From RGIG4576 sp045656705 (GTDB lineage: Bacteria > Bacteroidota > Bacteroidia > Bacteroidales > Muribaculaceae), in the NCBI GenBank assembly GCA_045656705.1, contig JAZORR010000035.1, forward strand, positions 1-64,000: a stretch of 64,000 nucleotides of DNA, given 5' to 3'. The notes beneath the pieces were generated by a model. It saw nothing but the letters and a program-made list of their open reading frames with translations. It made no database searches and was not told the DNA's origin. Position numbers and translations under genes: made by a program. This document shows, piece by piece, positions 25,865-34,623 of the stretch (the first letter of the stretch is position 1; every line of letters starts with the position of its first letter).

Positions 25865-25872
25865 TAACTTTG
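25865..25872 (+). promoter_or_regulatory. -7 box of the TPR gene, nearly leaderless
   Basis: TAACTTTG ends four bases before the ATG at 25877, so transcription would start at or next to the start codon. Confidence 0.6.
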
Positions 25873-25876
25873 CAGT

Positions 25877-26149
25877 ATGATAGATTTAAGACAAGTACGC
25901 ACTCTTATAAGCAACAATCAAGCACAAACTGCTATTGACGAACTCAACAATATAATAAACCTCGCCACAGACTGCGACGAGGCATATTTTTTATTGGGCA
26001 ATGCATACAACAAATTAGGAAATCACAAAGAGGCAATTAGTGCATATTGTAAGGCCATTGAAATAAACCCCAATAGTCCTGCTAAAATAGCTCTTACTCA
26101 AATTCGAGAAATAATGGACTTTTTCAATCATGACCTATACAACCCATAA
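25877..26149 (+). CDS. Small TPR protein
   Basis: A 90-residue soluble protein with about two tetratricopeptide repeats. The second is canonical: CDEAYFLLGNAYNKLGNHKEAISAYCKAIEINPN, recognisable from AYFLLGNAYNKLGNH then AISAYCKAIEINP. TPR proteins mediate protein contacts; the partner is unknown. It is convergent with the TerB-like gene and probably leaderless. Confidence 0.85.
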   Translation: MIDLRQVRTLISNNQAQTAIDELNNIINLATDCDEAYFLLGNAYNKLGNHKEAISAYCKAIEINPNSPAKIALTQIREIMDFFNHDLYNP

Positions 26150-26162
26150 CCATAGCATACTA

Positions 26163-27533
26163 TCATTCTTTCAGTAGATTTTTCCATGTAGCACAGTCTT
26201 TCATCAATACCACCTTATCACATTCAGTTACAAACACCTTATTAGAATCTACTCGCACTGAGAGTATACCATCTTCTTCATTTGGGCAATACAATTCTTC
26301 TCTCTTTTCAAGAAGTTCCAATTGCTTTAATGCCTTTCTTATACGAGATATCGACGATTTCTTTTCAGCAAGCACAAGTTCTTCAACAGAAGAATATCCA
26401 CCTACCAATTTATATATTTTCGAAAATATTCTATTATTTCTCTCTCGCTTACGTTCAGATGTTTCATTAACTCGCACAGTTATACCCATCACATTGGCAT
26501 AAAGCAAAAACACATATAAAGCTCTTTCGTAAGCATAAACATCAAGCTCACACCCTATGTTTTCAAATTTTATCTTTCGTGCAATAGTATTCACAAGCAC
26601 ATCGCTTTCACAAGTCTTACCTGGAAATGCAAGCAAATCGAATATTGCTTTATTAAACCCTCTATATTCAAATGCATTACATTCCATTATATTACCTGAT
26701 AAATTCAACGAAACACCCTTCACCAATTGTTTATAATCGTCAACAAATCCCCTGACTTCATCAAGCACATTGCCTCTAATCATAAACTTATAATAGTTAT
26801 GAACTGGTTTATACATCACTTTACTATCGCCTATTTTCACAAGAAATGATGGTTCTGTGTCATACAAACTTTTAAGTCCTAACTTCACACAAAGCAATGT
26901 TCTACAGAAATCGGATGTATTTAAATTACATATACCATCATACACCACTCTCAATCTATCCTTGTTATTAGCCACCATCATAGGTGCCAAATGCCCTATA
27001 ATTTCCTGAAGTGTAGACTTATTCATTTTAGAAAAAGACTCTGCCCGTCTTGGTATATACACAAATTCAAATCCTGCCAACTTAAATTCATTCTCTATCT
27101 CACGATAATTAACAATAATCTCATTGTTTATATCATCATCAAATTCATTTTCTACATAAAACACAGTGAATGCATCAATACTATCTGGTACATCAAAACT
27201 ACAATCCACTATGCCCTCACACTTGAGCGAACGTTGCAATGTTACAAATAGTAGAGCCTCTAACGCTTCACAATTATCTCCCACAAAACGCTTGAGTTCT
27301 CCTATCACTCGTTCCAAATCTTTTTTCGATAGACCGTCAGCTTCGTCAGTAAGTGTATTTACAGCATCCGCAAGAGTTATCTTTTGAGCTTCAGACAGAA
27401 CCACCGACTTATTTATACTATATTTAGTACAAATCTCATCAAACAAGTCCAACTCGCCTGCACATATTTTAGTATCCGACTTCACCAATTCGGTCATAAG
27501 TCGCACTAAAGCCACTTTATTCTCTTGCTTCAT
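26163..27533 (-). CDS. Hypothetical protein with TerB-like N-terminus
   Basis: A 456-residue soluble protein without signal peptide or membrane segment. The first 120 residues look like a TerB-type helical domain (LVRLMTELVKSDTKICAGELDLFDEICTKY, in two helices). The middle (about 130-330) is mixed alpha/beta with no motif I recognise. Residues 350-410 look like a winged-helix or helical segment (KSSISRIRKALKQLELLEKR), and the last 40 residues are beta-like. I cannot assign a function. It is convergent with the small TPR gene and has no operon partner. Confidence 0.75.
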   Translation of the reverse strand: MKQENKVALVRLMTELVKSDTKICAGELDLFDEICTKYSINKSVVLSEAQKITLADAVNTLTDEADGLSKKDLERVIGELKRFVGDNCEALEALLFVTLQRSLKCEGIVDCSFDVPDSIDAFTVFYVENEFDDDINNEIIVNYREIENEFKLAGFEFVYIPRRAESFSKMNKSTLQEIIGHLAPMMVANNKDRLRVVYDGICNLNTSDFCRTLLCVKLGLKSLYDTEPSFLVKIGDSKVMYKPVHNYYKFMIRGNVLDEVRGFVDDYKQLVKGVSLNLSGNIMECNAFEYRGFNKAIFDLLAFPGKTCESDVLVNTIARKIKFENIGCELDVYAYERALYVFLLYANVMGITVRVNETSERKRERNNRIFSKIYKLVGGYSSVEELVLAEKKSSISRIRKALKQLELLEKREELYCPNEEDGILSVRVDSNKVFVTECDKVVLMKDCATWKNLLKE

Positions 27534-27671
27534 AATAAATGTTTTTGTTTTTAGTTTTTACAAATTTAATCCAATTATCCCAATTAAGCACAAAAATTAT
27601 CTTTTTTTTAAAGTGTTTCAAAACACAATTCAACCACCACACAACCCAATTTAACTCTTTTTAAAAATGAC

Positions 27672-27706
27672 GGGCAACCAATTTGCCCACCCTCTTAATA
27701 ATTTTG
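27672..27706 (+). promoter_or_regulatory. -7 box with adjacent palindrome before the 100-residue gene
   Basis: TAATTTTG (27699-27706) is a good -7 box 21 bases before the ATG at 27728. GGGCAA (27672-27677) and TTGCCC (27683-27688) form an inverted repeat around five bases where a -33 box would lie, a possible operator. Confidence 0.5.
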
Positions 27707-27727
27707 CAGTATAAAATTAAGAGAGTT

Positions 27728-28030
27728 ATGATTACAAGCAACATCACAAAATCAATTTCAGTAGAAGACCAAGTGTTCGCTTCTATTATCGTTCAAGGTA
27801 AGACTTTACACACTCTTACCGCTTCAAATTTCTCTAATACAAATGAAATAATCAAACTTGCTTCTAAAAATTGCAAAAATTATCGTGGTCTTGCACACCT
27901 TTATATTCGCAATCAAACTCAAGGGTGGAGTATGACTATTCTTCTAAGCATCAACAGCACTAACACCACTCCAGAAACTCAAAACTACTCTCCACGTCTT
28001 GACGGCAAACAATATACATTACCATTCTAA
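27728..28030 (+). CDS. Hypothetical 100-residue protein
   Basis: Start chosen at the ATG at 27728, just below a -7 box; an upstream in-frame TTG lies within the promoter. The protein is small, soluble and beta-rich (VFASIIVQGKTLHTLTA, GWSMTILLSINS), with no signal peptide. I do not recognise it. It may form a unit with the lipoprotein gene 73 bases downstream. Confidence 0.65.
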   Translation: MITSNITKSISVEDQVFASIIVQGKTLHTLTASNFSNTNEIIKLASKNCKNYRGLAHLYIRNQTQGWSMTILLSINSTNTTPETQNYSPRLDGKQYTLPF

Positions 28031-28103
28031 TAAACCTTTTCATAAATCCATTTGTTATAGGAATAGTTATAGAATTTACGTACAACCTTTAATAAATGAA
28101 AAT

Positions 28104-28562
28104 ATGAAAACTTTAATGTATTTTGCTATTGTAGCTGCATTTCTAACTTCTTGCTCAAAGAATAAAAGTGAAATGCAAAATGAGGATTATGCCTATATGG
28201 ACGTTCCTGTCGTAGAAATTATTGGAGAATGGATAGAAATTCCAGATTCCACACAACCTGCAATTAAACAAACTCCCAAGAAAATCAAGTTTAATGCTAA
28301 CAAAACTATGGAAGGAACACCAATTTCTAAAAAAGTAAAGAAAATAACCACAAGCAACAACCCTTCCGATTCCATTGAGGTCACAACTATGATATATCAA
28401 GTTTGGGATAAAGATGGCGACACTCTCACTATGATATCACAAAGTGCCATCGACCCTCAATTACACGACACCATCACTTGGAATATCGTAACTCTCAGCA
28501 CTGATTCACTAAAAATACATAACAAAACACAAGGGACTAAAAACTATCTCAAAAACAAATGA
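28104..28562 (+). CDS. Small lipoprotein, lipocalin-like family
   Basis: A 152-residue protein starting at the ATG at 28104, giving lipoprotein signal MKTLMYFAIVAAFLTSC (Cys17). After a charged spacer it shows IIGEWIEI, FNANKTMEG and DTITWNIVTLSTDSLKI, the pattern of the small lipocalin-like lipoproteins common in Bacteroidales. The role is unknown. It is followed by a terminator. Confidence 0.75.
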   Translation: MKTLMYFAIVAAFLTSCSKNKSEMQNEDYAYMDVPVVEIIGEWIEIPDSTQPAIKQTPKKIKFNANKTMEGTPISKKVKKITTSNNPSDSIEVTTMIYQVWDKDGDTLTMISQSAIDPQLHDTITWNIVTLSTDSLKIHNKTQGTKNYLKNK

Positions 28563-28599
28563 AATAGCACACTAAAATATTTTTATTTAAAAAATATCA

Positions 28600-28637
28600 A
28601 AAAAGTCCATTCCTTTTTTTGTGGAGTGGGCTTTTTT
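28600..28637 (+). terminator. Terminator downstream of the lipoprotein gene
   Basis: AAAAAGTCCATTCC pairs with GGAGTGGGCTTTTT using G-U pairs, followed by T-rich sequence. Confidence 0.8.
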
Positions 28638-28758
28638 GTGTAATTTTACAATGAAAATGGCTTATAGTGTACCAACAAGTGCCACAAGCCACTCTCAAAG
28701 AGATTATCAATGAGATAAAGACAAACTATAACATTTAATTTTTTAAACTAAAACAATT

Positions 28759-29451
28759 ATGGTTTATTCACACGAAGTACAAGAAATGTGCTGTGTAAAG
28801 AAGGGTGCAAACCATCCATCAGCGCCAATTCCTGAAGAAGGAAAATGGGTTAGATCAAAAGAAATCAAAGACATTTCAGGTCTTACTCACGGTATCGGTT
28901 GGTGTGCTCCTCAACAAGGCGCGTGCAAATTGACTCTTAATGTAAAAGAAGGTATCATTCAAGAAGCATTAGTTGAAACTATCGGATGTTCTGGTATGAC
29001 TCACTCTGCTGCTATGGCAAGTGAAGTTCTTCCTGGTAAGACTATCCTTGAAGCATTGAACACTGACCTTGTGTGCGATGCTATCAACACTGCAATGCGT
29101 GAACTTTTCTTGCAAATCGTATACGGTCGCACTCAATCTGCTTTCTCAGAAGGTGGTCTTGTAGTAGGTGCTTCTCTTGAAGACCTTGGTAAGGGTCTTC
29201 GCAGCCAAGTAGGTACTATGTTTGGTACTTTGGCTAAGGGTCCTCGCTACCTTGAAATGGCTGAAGGCTACTGTACTCGTATGGCACTTGACGAAGACAA
29301 CCAAGTTATCGGTTACGAATTCCTTCACCTTGGTAAGTTCACCGATTTCTTGAAGAAGGGCGTTCCTGCTGAAGAAGCTCTTCAACAAGCTAAGGGCCAC
29401 TACGGACGTTTTGAAGAAGCAGCTAAATATATTGACCCACGTAAAGAATAA
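28759..29451 (+). CDS. NifU/IscU-like iron-sulfur scaffold family protein
   Basis: A 230-residue soluble protein with an N-terminal NifU-like part. Candidate cluster cysteines lie in GWCAPQQGACKL (about 47-58) and ETIGCSGMTHS (about 73-83), with further Cys in EMCCVKK and EGYCTRM. The C-terminal half (about 130-230) is not typical of IscU and seems specific to proteins paired with GGGtGRT. The gene is followed after 17 bases by the GGGtGRT gene, and both show ribosomal-protein-like codon bias, so abundant coexpression is likely. The function of the pair is not established. Confidence 0.82.
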   Translation: MVYSHEVQEMCCVKKGANHPSAPIPEEGKWVRSKEIKDISGLTHGIGWCAPQQGACKLTLNVKEGIIQEALVETIGCSGMTHSAAMASEVLPGKTILEALNTDLVCDAINTAMRELFLQIVYGRTQSAFSEGGLVVGASLEDLGKGLRSQVGTMFGTLAKGPRYLEMAEGYCTRMALDEDNQVIGYEFLHLGKFTDFLKKGVPAEEALQQAKGHYGRFEEAAKYIDPRKE

Positions 29452-29468
29452 TAAGGAGGAATACAATT

Positions 29469-30479
29469 ATGATTAGAGAAGTAAAATTTGAAAGTCAAGA
29501 CCGTCGTATCAAGCAAATTCTTGCTGCTTTGAACGAAAACGGCATTAAAGATATTGAAGAAGCTAATGCTATCTGCGAATCTTATGGTATCGACCCTTAT
29601 AAGGCTTGTGAAGAAACTCAACCTATCTGTTTCGAAAATGCAAAGTGGGCTTACGTAGTTGGTTGTGCTATCGCATTGAAGAAAGGTTGCAAAAACGCTG
29701 CTGATGCTGCTGAAGCTATCGGTATCGGTCTTCAAGCATTCTGTATCCCAGGTTCTGTTGCTGACGATCGTCTTGTAGGTCTTGGTCACGGTAACCTTGC
29801 TGCTCGTCTTCTTCGCGAAGAAACTAAATGTTTCGCATTCCTTGCTGGTCACGAATCTTTCGCTGCTGCTGAAGGTGCTATCAAGATCGCTGCTAAGGCC
29901 GACAAAGTACGCAAAGAACCTCTTCGCGTTATCTTGAATGGTCTTGGTAAAGACGCTGCTATGATCATCTCTCGTATCAACGGTTTTACTTATGTACAAA
30001 CTGAATTTGATTACGCTACAGGCGAATTGAACATCGTTAAAGAAATCGCTTACTCAAATGGTCCTCGTGCTAAGGTTAAGTGCTACGGTGTTGACGACGT
30101 TCGCGAAGGTGTTAAGGTAATGTGGCACGCAGGTGTAGACGTATCTATCACAGGTAACTCTACTAACCCTACTCGTTTCCAACACCCAGTTGCTGGTACT
30201 TATAAGAAGGAACGCGTACTTGCTGGTAAGCCTTACTTCTCAGTAGCATCAGGTGGGGGTACAGGCCGTACACTTCACCCAGATAACATGGCTGCTGGTC
30301 CTGCTTCTTATGGTATGACTGATACTCTTGGCCGTATGCACTCTGACGCTCAATTCGCTGGTTCTTCTTCAGTTCCTGCTCACGTTGAGATGATGGGCTT
30401 CCTTGGTATCGGTAACAACCCAATGGTAGGTTGTACTGTAGCTTGTGCTGTTGACGTTGCAACTGCGCTTAACAAGTAA
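29469..30479 (+). CDS. GGGtGRT family protein
   Basis: A 336-residue soluble protein of the family named after its motif, seen here as SVASGGGTGRTLHPDNMAAG (about 258-277). Cys are concentrated in the N-terminal third (ICESYGIDPYKACEE, VVGCAIALKKGCK) and near the end (MVGCTVACAVDV). The family occurs in anaerobes next to NifU-like proteins; its biochemical role is not known to me. An AGGAGG sequence (29455-29460) lies nine bases before the ATG, unusual in this window. Codon use is extremely biased, indicating high expression. Confidence 0.88.
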   Translation: MIREVKFESQDRRIKQILAALNENGIKDIEEANAICESYGIDPYKACEETQPICFENAKWAYVVGCAIALKKGCKNAADAAEAIGIGLQAFCIPGSVADDRLVGLGHGNLAARLLREETKCFAFLAGHESFAAAEGAIKIAAKADKVRKEPLRVILNGLGKDAAMIISRINGFTYVQTEFDYATGELNIVKEIAYSNGPRAKVKCYGVDDVREGVKVMWHAGVDVSITGNSTNPTRFQHPVAGTYKKERVLAGKPYFSVASGGGTGRTLHPDNMAAGPASYGMTDTLGRMHSDAQFAGSSSVPAHVEMMGFLGIGNNPMVGCTVACAVDVATALNK

Positions 30480-30504
30480 GAAAATACAAATACCTAAATA
30501 TAAG

Positions 30505-30536
30505 AATCTCCTATAATTTTATTATGGGAGATTTTT
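30505..30536 (+). terminator. Terminator downstream of the GGGtGRT gene
   Basis: AATCTCCTATAA pairs with TTATGGGAGATT, with one G-U, followed by TTTT. Confidence 0.85.
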
Positions 30537-30551
30537 ATTGTTAATAATTAT

Positions 30552-31214
30552 ATGCGTAAATTCATCACAAGTATCATTTTCATAATATTAATTATCCTAT
30601 TTATTGGAGTAAATTATCATTTATCCAATAATAGTGCACACACTTCAAGCGAAATACCGACCACCCGCCTATCTATATTCGGAGATAGAAACAAGTTTCA
30701 TCTCGAGGTAGCACAAAAGTTAGGGGTAACACCCGTTGCCGACCGAAATGAAGCAAAAGAATTGATTAAAGAGCTTGTCCTTATAGAAAGTAACAACTAT
30801 TATAAAGTAGATAAACTTACGCATTCCATTCCATACCTTACATTCGGAGCTGATTCTTTGCTAAAACTTATTGGTAAGAATTTCCAAGACTCACTCCAAG
30901 CAAAAGGTTACGCAAAACATCGCATTATCGTCACATCAGTGCTTCGCACAGAAAATGACGTTACTCGCCTTCGCAATTCAGGCAATCCAAATGCAGCTAA
31001 ACATTCTGCGCATATGTATGGCACGACAATTGATATCACTTATGCCCGATTTGATTGTCTAAACCCAAACATAGATAAAAGATATCGCCCAAATAGAAAA
31101 GAATTAAAGTTTATTCTTTCACAAGTAATAAAAGACTTAAAAATTCAGCGTAAATGCTACGCTTTGTACGAGATTCGTCAAAGATGTTTCCATATTACTT
31201 CAAGAATTGAGTAA
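30552..31214 (+). CDS. DUF5715-type protein, M15-like peptidase fold
   Basis: A 220-residue protein with one N-terminal membrane anchor (about 5-25), so the body should be periplasmic. The motif HSAHMYGTTIDI matches the SxHxxGxxxD zinc signature of M15/VanY-type peptidases, and CFHITSR near the C-terminus can supply the last His. Upstream, RIIVTSVLRTENDVTRLR also fits the family. A role in peptidoglycan cross-link trimming is plausible but inferred. It is followed by the tRNA-Ser promoter. Confidence 0.8.
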   Translation: MRKFITSIIFIILIILFIGVNYHLSNNSAHTSSEIPTTRLSIFGDRNKFHLEVAQKLGVTPVADRNEAKELIKELVLIESNNYYKVDKLTHSIPYLTFGADSLLKLIGKNFQDSLQAKGYAKHRIIVTSVLRTENDVTRLRNSGNPNAAKHSAHMYGTTIDITYARFDCLNPNIDKRYRPNRKELKFILSQVIKDLKIQRKCYALYEIRQRCFHITSRIE

Positions 31215-31257
31215 TATCAAGTTTTTTTGAAGAAATATCAAAAAAACTCACGAAATA

Positions 31258-31289
31258 CTTGTACAGAATAAAAAAAAGTTCTAACTTTG
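31258..31289 (+). promoter_or_regulatory. tRNA-Ser promoter
   Basis: CTTG (31258-31261), 20 bases, TAACTTTG (31282-31289), continuing GCACTCG. The same format precedes all tRNA genes in this window. Confidence 0.85.
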
Positions 31290-31323
31290 CACTCGTTAAA
31301 CGACAACGATAATAAAGTCGTCT

Positions 31324-31408
31324 GGAGAGATGGCAGAGTGGTCGATTGCGGCGGTCTTGAAAACCGTTGAAGTGAGAGCTTCCGGGGGTTCGAATCCCTC
31401 TCTCTCCG
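31324..31408 (+). tRNA. tRNA-Ser(UGA)
   Basis: Acceptor GGAGAGA pairs with TCTCTCC (31401-31407), discriminator G. Anticodon loop CTTGAAA has anticodon TGA. A long variable arm fits class II serine tRNA, and the T arm is GGGGG-TTCGAAT-CCCTC. CCA is not encoded. Confidence 0.96.
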
Positions 31409-31412
31409 CGTT

Positions 31413-31440
31413 AAGCGAGCAAATATTTGCTCGCTTTTTT
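31413..31440 (+). terminator. Terminator of tRNA-Ser
   Basis: AAGCGAGCAAAT pairs perfectly with ATTTGCTCGCTT, followed by T8. Confidence 0.95.
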
Positions 31441-31493
31441 TTATTTACAATACATCCTTATAATATTACTACCACATTCCATCCTACTCCCCC

Positions 31494-31533
31494 CAAAAAA
31501 GACACAAGAAACCATAAAATGATTTCTTGTGCC
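31494..31533 (-). terminator. Terminator of the sppA-lpxK-punA-thiL operon
   Basis: On the minus strand GCACAAGAAA pairs with TTTCTTGTGT and is followed by CTTTTTT. Confidence 0.85.
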
Positions 31534-31557
31534 ACTATTAATATCTTATAATATCTT

Positions 31558-32610
31558 TTATGCTTCTTCTTGTTCGAATGCTTGCCAACCTTGAGCTCTC
31601 AATGGCAATTCAGCACCATCACGAGTTTCCATATACATACCTAACTCTGGTTTAGTGATACGACCTATGATTTTTACCCCTTCCATTGCTGCCACCTTTT
31701 CATGGTCAGTTAATGGCACAGTAAATAGCAATTCATAATCCTCTCCACCATTCAGTGCAGCAGTCACAAGGTTCATATTAAATTCCTCAGCCATCACAGC
31801 AGTTTGATAATCTATAGGAATACGCTCTTCATAGATACGACAACCTACATTACTTTGTTTGCAGATATGAATAAGTTCCGACGACAAGCCATCACTCACG
31901 TCCATCATTGCAGTAGGCTTTATACCATTTTTAGTAAGCATCTCCACTATATCACGACGAGCTTCAGGCTTCAATTGACGTTCGAGTAGATATTCCCTAC
32001 CTTCAAAGGCTGGATGAAAATCTTCTTCATTGTCCTTCGACACTGCTCGCTCTCGCTCAAGTAATTGAAGTCCCATATAAGCAGCGCCTAAATCACCACT
32101 CACGCATATCAAGTCGGTATCCTTGGCCCCACTACGATACACCACACTACCCTTATCAGCCTCACCCACACAAGTTGCACTGATAATAAGGCCTGTAACT
32201 GATGCCGAAGTATCTCCTCCCACAAGGTCCACACCATAAATATCACAAGCAAGACGAATACCAGAATACAATGCATCTATATGCTCTACGGTGAAACGCT
32301 TAGACACGCCGATTGATACAGTAAGCTGACGAGGCACACCATTCATAGCATACACATCCGAAAAATTCACCACAGCAACCTTATAACCGAGATGCATAAG
32401 TGGAGTATATGTCAAATCAAAATGAATACCTTCAAGCAATAAATCGGTAGTGACAAGTGTTTCCTGTTCGCCATATCGCAAAACAGCACAATCATCACCT
32501 ACCCCCTTCACTGAGGATTCATTTTTTAACTTAATATCCTTTGTCAATCGGTCAATAAGACCAAATTCGCCAAGAGTTGAAATTTCAGTTTCTTGTTCGT
32601 ATTGACTCAT
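31558..32610 (-). CDS. thiL: Thiamine-monophosphate kinase
   Basis: Phosphorylates thiamine monophosphate to the active diphosphate, ATP and Mg dependent. Conserved elements are SVKGVGDDCAVL (about 34-45), TTDLLLEGIHFDL, VVNFSDVYAMNG, LVGGDTSAS and MDVSDGLSSELIHICKQS, with GGEDYELLFTV. The 350-residue length is typical. It is the last gene of a four-gene minus-strand operon; the gap to punA is 9 bases. No thiamine riboswitch is visible. Confidence 0.96.
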   Translation of the reverse strand: MSQYEQETEISTLGEFGLIDRLTKDIKLKNESSVKGVGDDCAVLRYGEQETLVTTDLLLEGIHFDLTYTPLMHLGYKVAVVNFSDVYAMNGVPRQLTVSIGVSKRFTVEHIDALYSGIRLACDIYGVDLVGGDTSASVTGLIISATCVGEADKGSVVYRSGAKDTDLICVSGDLGAAYMGLQLLERERAVSKDNEEDFHPAFEGREYLLERQLKPEARRDIVEMLTKNGIKPTAMMDVSDGLSSELIHICKQSNVGCRIYEERIPIDYQTAVMAEEFNMNLVTAALNGGEDYELLFTVPLTDHEKVAAMEGVKIIGRITKPELGMYMETRDGAELPLRAQGWQAFEQEEA

Positions 32611-32619
32611 ATCAATATT

Positions 32620-33450
32620 TTATTCTTCAAATTTATTGATAAGTTCCTTCATAATGAAAGTCATCTTAGGTTCTGCAGCAGCAGCAGCCTTTTGCACTTC
32701 TTCATGCGACACCTTTTCTACGATACCTTCCACTCCGAGGTCAGTAATAACCGACATACCAAAGCAACGGATACCACTATGACGAGCCACAATCACTTCT
32801 GGCACTGTACTCATACCCACAGCATCACCACCTATACGATGGAAATAACGATATTCAGCAGGAGTCTCAAAAGTAGGACCTTGAGTACCCACATACACAC
32901 CTTCTACAAGGCGGATACCATTTTCGGCTGCCACCTTCTTTGCGTCGTTAATAAGTTCCCATGAATAAGGTTCACTCATATCAGGAAAACGAGGTCCAAG
33001 TTCATCGAAATTCTTTCCACGAAGTGGATGTTCTGGGAACAGATTAATATGGTCGTTGATAATCATCAAGTCACCAATCTTAAATTCAGGATTCATACCT
33101 CCAGCTGCATTCGACACGAAAAGAGTAGTAATACCAAGTTCCTTCATCACGCGCACAGGAAATGTAACCAATTGCATATTATACCCTTCATAGAAGTGGA
33201 AGCGTCCCTTCATTGCCATAATACGCTTATTTCCAAGTTGACCAAAAATCAATTTACCACTATGACCTTCAACGGTTGATACTGGGAAATTTGGTATTTC
33301 TTCGTAAGGCAATTCATCAGTTATTTCAATATGATTAACAAGTTCACCAAGACCGGTACCAAGAATAATAGCAGTTTTAGGCATATCTTGCACTTTATCT
33401 GCAATAAACTTAGCAGTTTGCTTAATCAAATCCAACATTTCTTTATCCAT
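32620..33450 (-). CDS. punA: Purine nucleoside phosphorylase
   Basis: Phosphorolysis of purine nucleosides to base and ribose-1-phosphate, in purine salvage. The phosphate-binding loop is ILGTGLGELVNHI, followed by FPVSTVEGHSGKL, MKGRFHFYEGY, VSNAAGGMNP, and the base-binding region GTQGPTFETPAEYRYF with GMSTVPEV. The 276-residue trimeric type is normal. It sits between lpxK and thiL. Confidence 0.95.
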   Translation of the reverse strand: MDKEMLDLIKQTAKFIADKVQDMPKTAIILGTGLGELVNHIEITDELPYEEIPNFPVSTVEGHSGKLIFGQLGNKRIMAMKGRFHFYEGYNMQLVTFPVRVMKELGITTLFVSNAAGGMNPEFKIGDLMIINDHINLFPEHPLRGKNFDELGPRFPDMSEPYSWELINDAKKVAAENGIRLVEGVYVGTQGPTFETPAEYRYFHRIGGDAVGMSTVPEVIVARHSGIRCFGMSVITDLGVEGIVEKVSHEEVQKAAAAAEPKMTFIMKELINKFEE

Positions 33451-33483
33451 AATAATATAAATTTATAATATTAGTAATATGTA

Positions 33484-34593
33484 TTATTTCTTTTGTTTTT
33501 GTTTCTTTTCAATACTTGTGGTAATAAGATTTATCAAATCTTCATCTCCCTCACTTTGAGCAAATTCTACTTCAATAGGCAAATACGCTACAGATTTACG
33601 CAACGCATATGGAAAATAAGGATTATTTATAAAACGTACAGCATCCTTTTCTGTAGTGATTATAATTTTTCGTTCACCCCTTAATCGGTCATAAGTACGT
33701 TGTATAAATGCAAGATCATCCTTTGAGAAATCGTGATGATCATTGAAATGCACCACCTTTACTCTTGCCTCAAACTGTTTCAAGTACTTTACCATTGGTG
33801 TAGGATTTGCAATTCCTGTTATCACAAGTATTGTATCCTTAGGAGTTAACCAAGATAAATCTGGAATTGTGGCACATTCCCCCACAAACACAGGTTGTAA
33901 TTCTTTATACTTATATGTTGAGAACATCAACTTTTGCCATTTTTCAAGAGAGAGTTTCTTTCTCACCACATTTTTATCAATAGGCTTCATATCAGCAGGA
34001 CATTTTGTCACCACCACGATATCTGCTCTTTGAAGAGCATCTTGAGGTTCACGCAAAGTACCAAGTGGTAACATTTTATCCTCACAAGGCAATTTCCTAT
34101 AATCAGTCAACACGATTGAAAGTGTAGGTTTCACATATCTATGTTGAAACGCATCATCAAGTACAAAAAGGTTAATTTCGGGATTAATCTCAAGCATTTT
34201 TTCAATGCCTACCACACGCTTTTCACATACAGCCACATCTACACATGTACCGAATTTGCGATATATTTGATATGGTTCATCTCCTAAATCATATGATGTA
34301 AGATTTTGTGATGCCCTCACAAAACCTCTCGTTTTTCGCTTATAACCTCTACTTAACACCGCCATCTTATAATGCACACACATTCGGCTCACTATGTATT
34401 CTGTATGAGGCGTTTTTCCTGTACCACCCACAGCTAAATTGCCAACAACTATGATAGGTACGTCGAATTCTTTTTGCTTCAACACCCCAGCGTTAAACAA
34501 AAAGTTTCGCACACCCACTATAGTCTTGAACACATACGAACACGGAGTAAGTATCGCTTTAGCTAATATTTTTTGTAACTTTGATAATTTCAT
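33484..34593 (-). CDS. lpxK: Tetraacyldisaccharide 4'-kinase
   Basis: Adds the 4'-phosphate to the lipid A precursor at the inner membrane. The P-loop GNLAVGGTGKT is at residues 51-61. LSRGYKRKT, LGDEPYQI, LDDAFQHR and TEKDAVRF are family motifs. At 369 residues it is slightly longer than E. coli LpxK, and the C-terminus ends in a Lys/Gln-rich tail. It is flanked by sppA and punA, an order recurrent in Bacteroides. Confidence 0.96.
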   Translation of the reverse strand: MKLSKLQKILAKAILTPCSYVFKTIVGVRNFLFNAGVLKQKEFDVPIIVVGNLAVGGTGKTPHTEYIVSRMCVHYKMAVLSRGYKRKTRGFVRASQNLTSYDLGDEPYQIYRKFGTCVDVAVCEKRVVGIEKMLEINPEINLFVLDDAFQHRYVKPTLSIVLTDYRKLPCEDKMLPLGTLREPQDALQRADIVVVTKCPADMKPIDKNVVRKKLSLEKWQKLMFSTYKYKELQPVFVGECATIPDLSWLTPKDTILVITGIANPTPMVKYLKQFEARVKVVHFNDHHDFSKDDLAFIQRTYDRLRGERKIIITTEKDAVRFINNPYFPYALRKSVAYLPIEVEFAQSEGDEDLINLITTSIEKKQKQKK

Positions 34594-34623
34594 TTATAGT
34601 TTTATAGGTAAAGATGTTATCTT

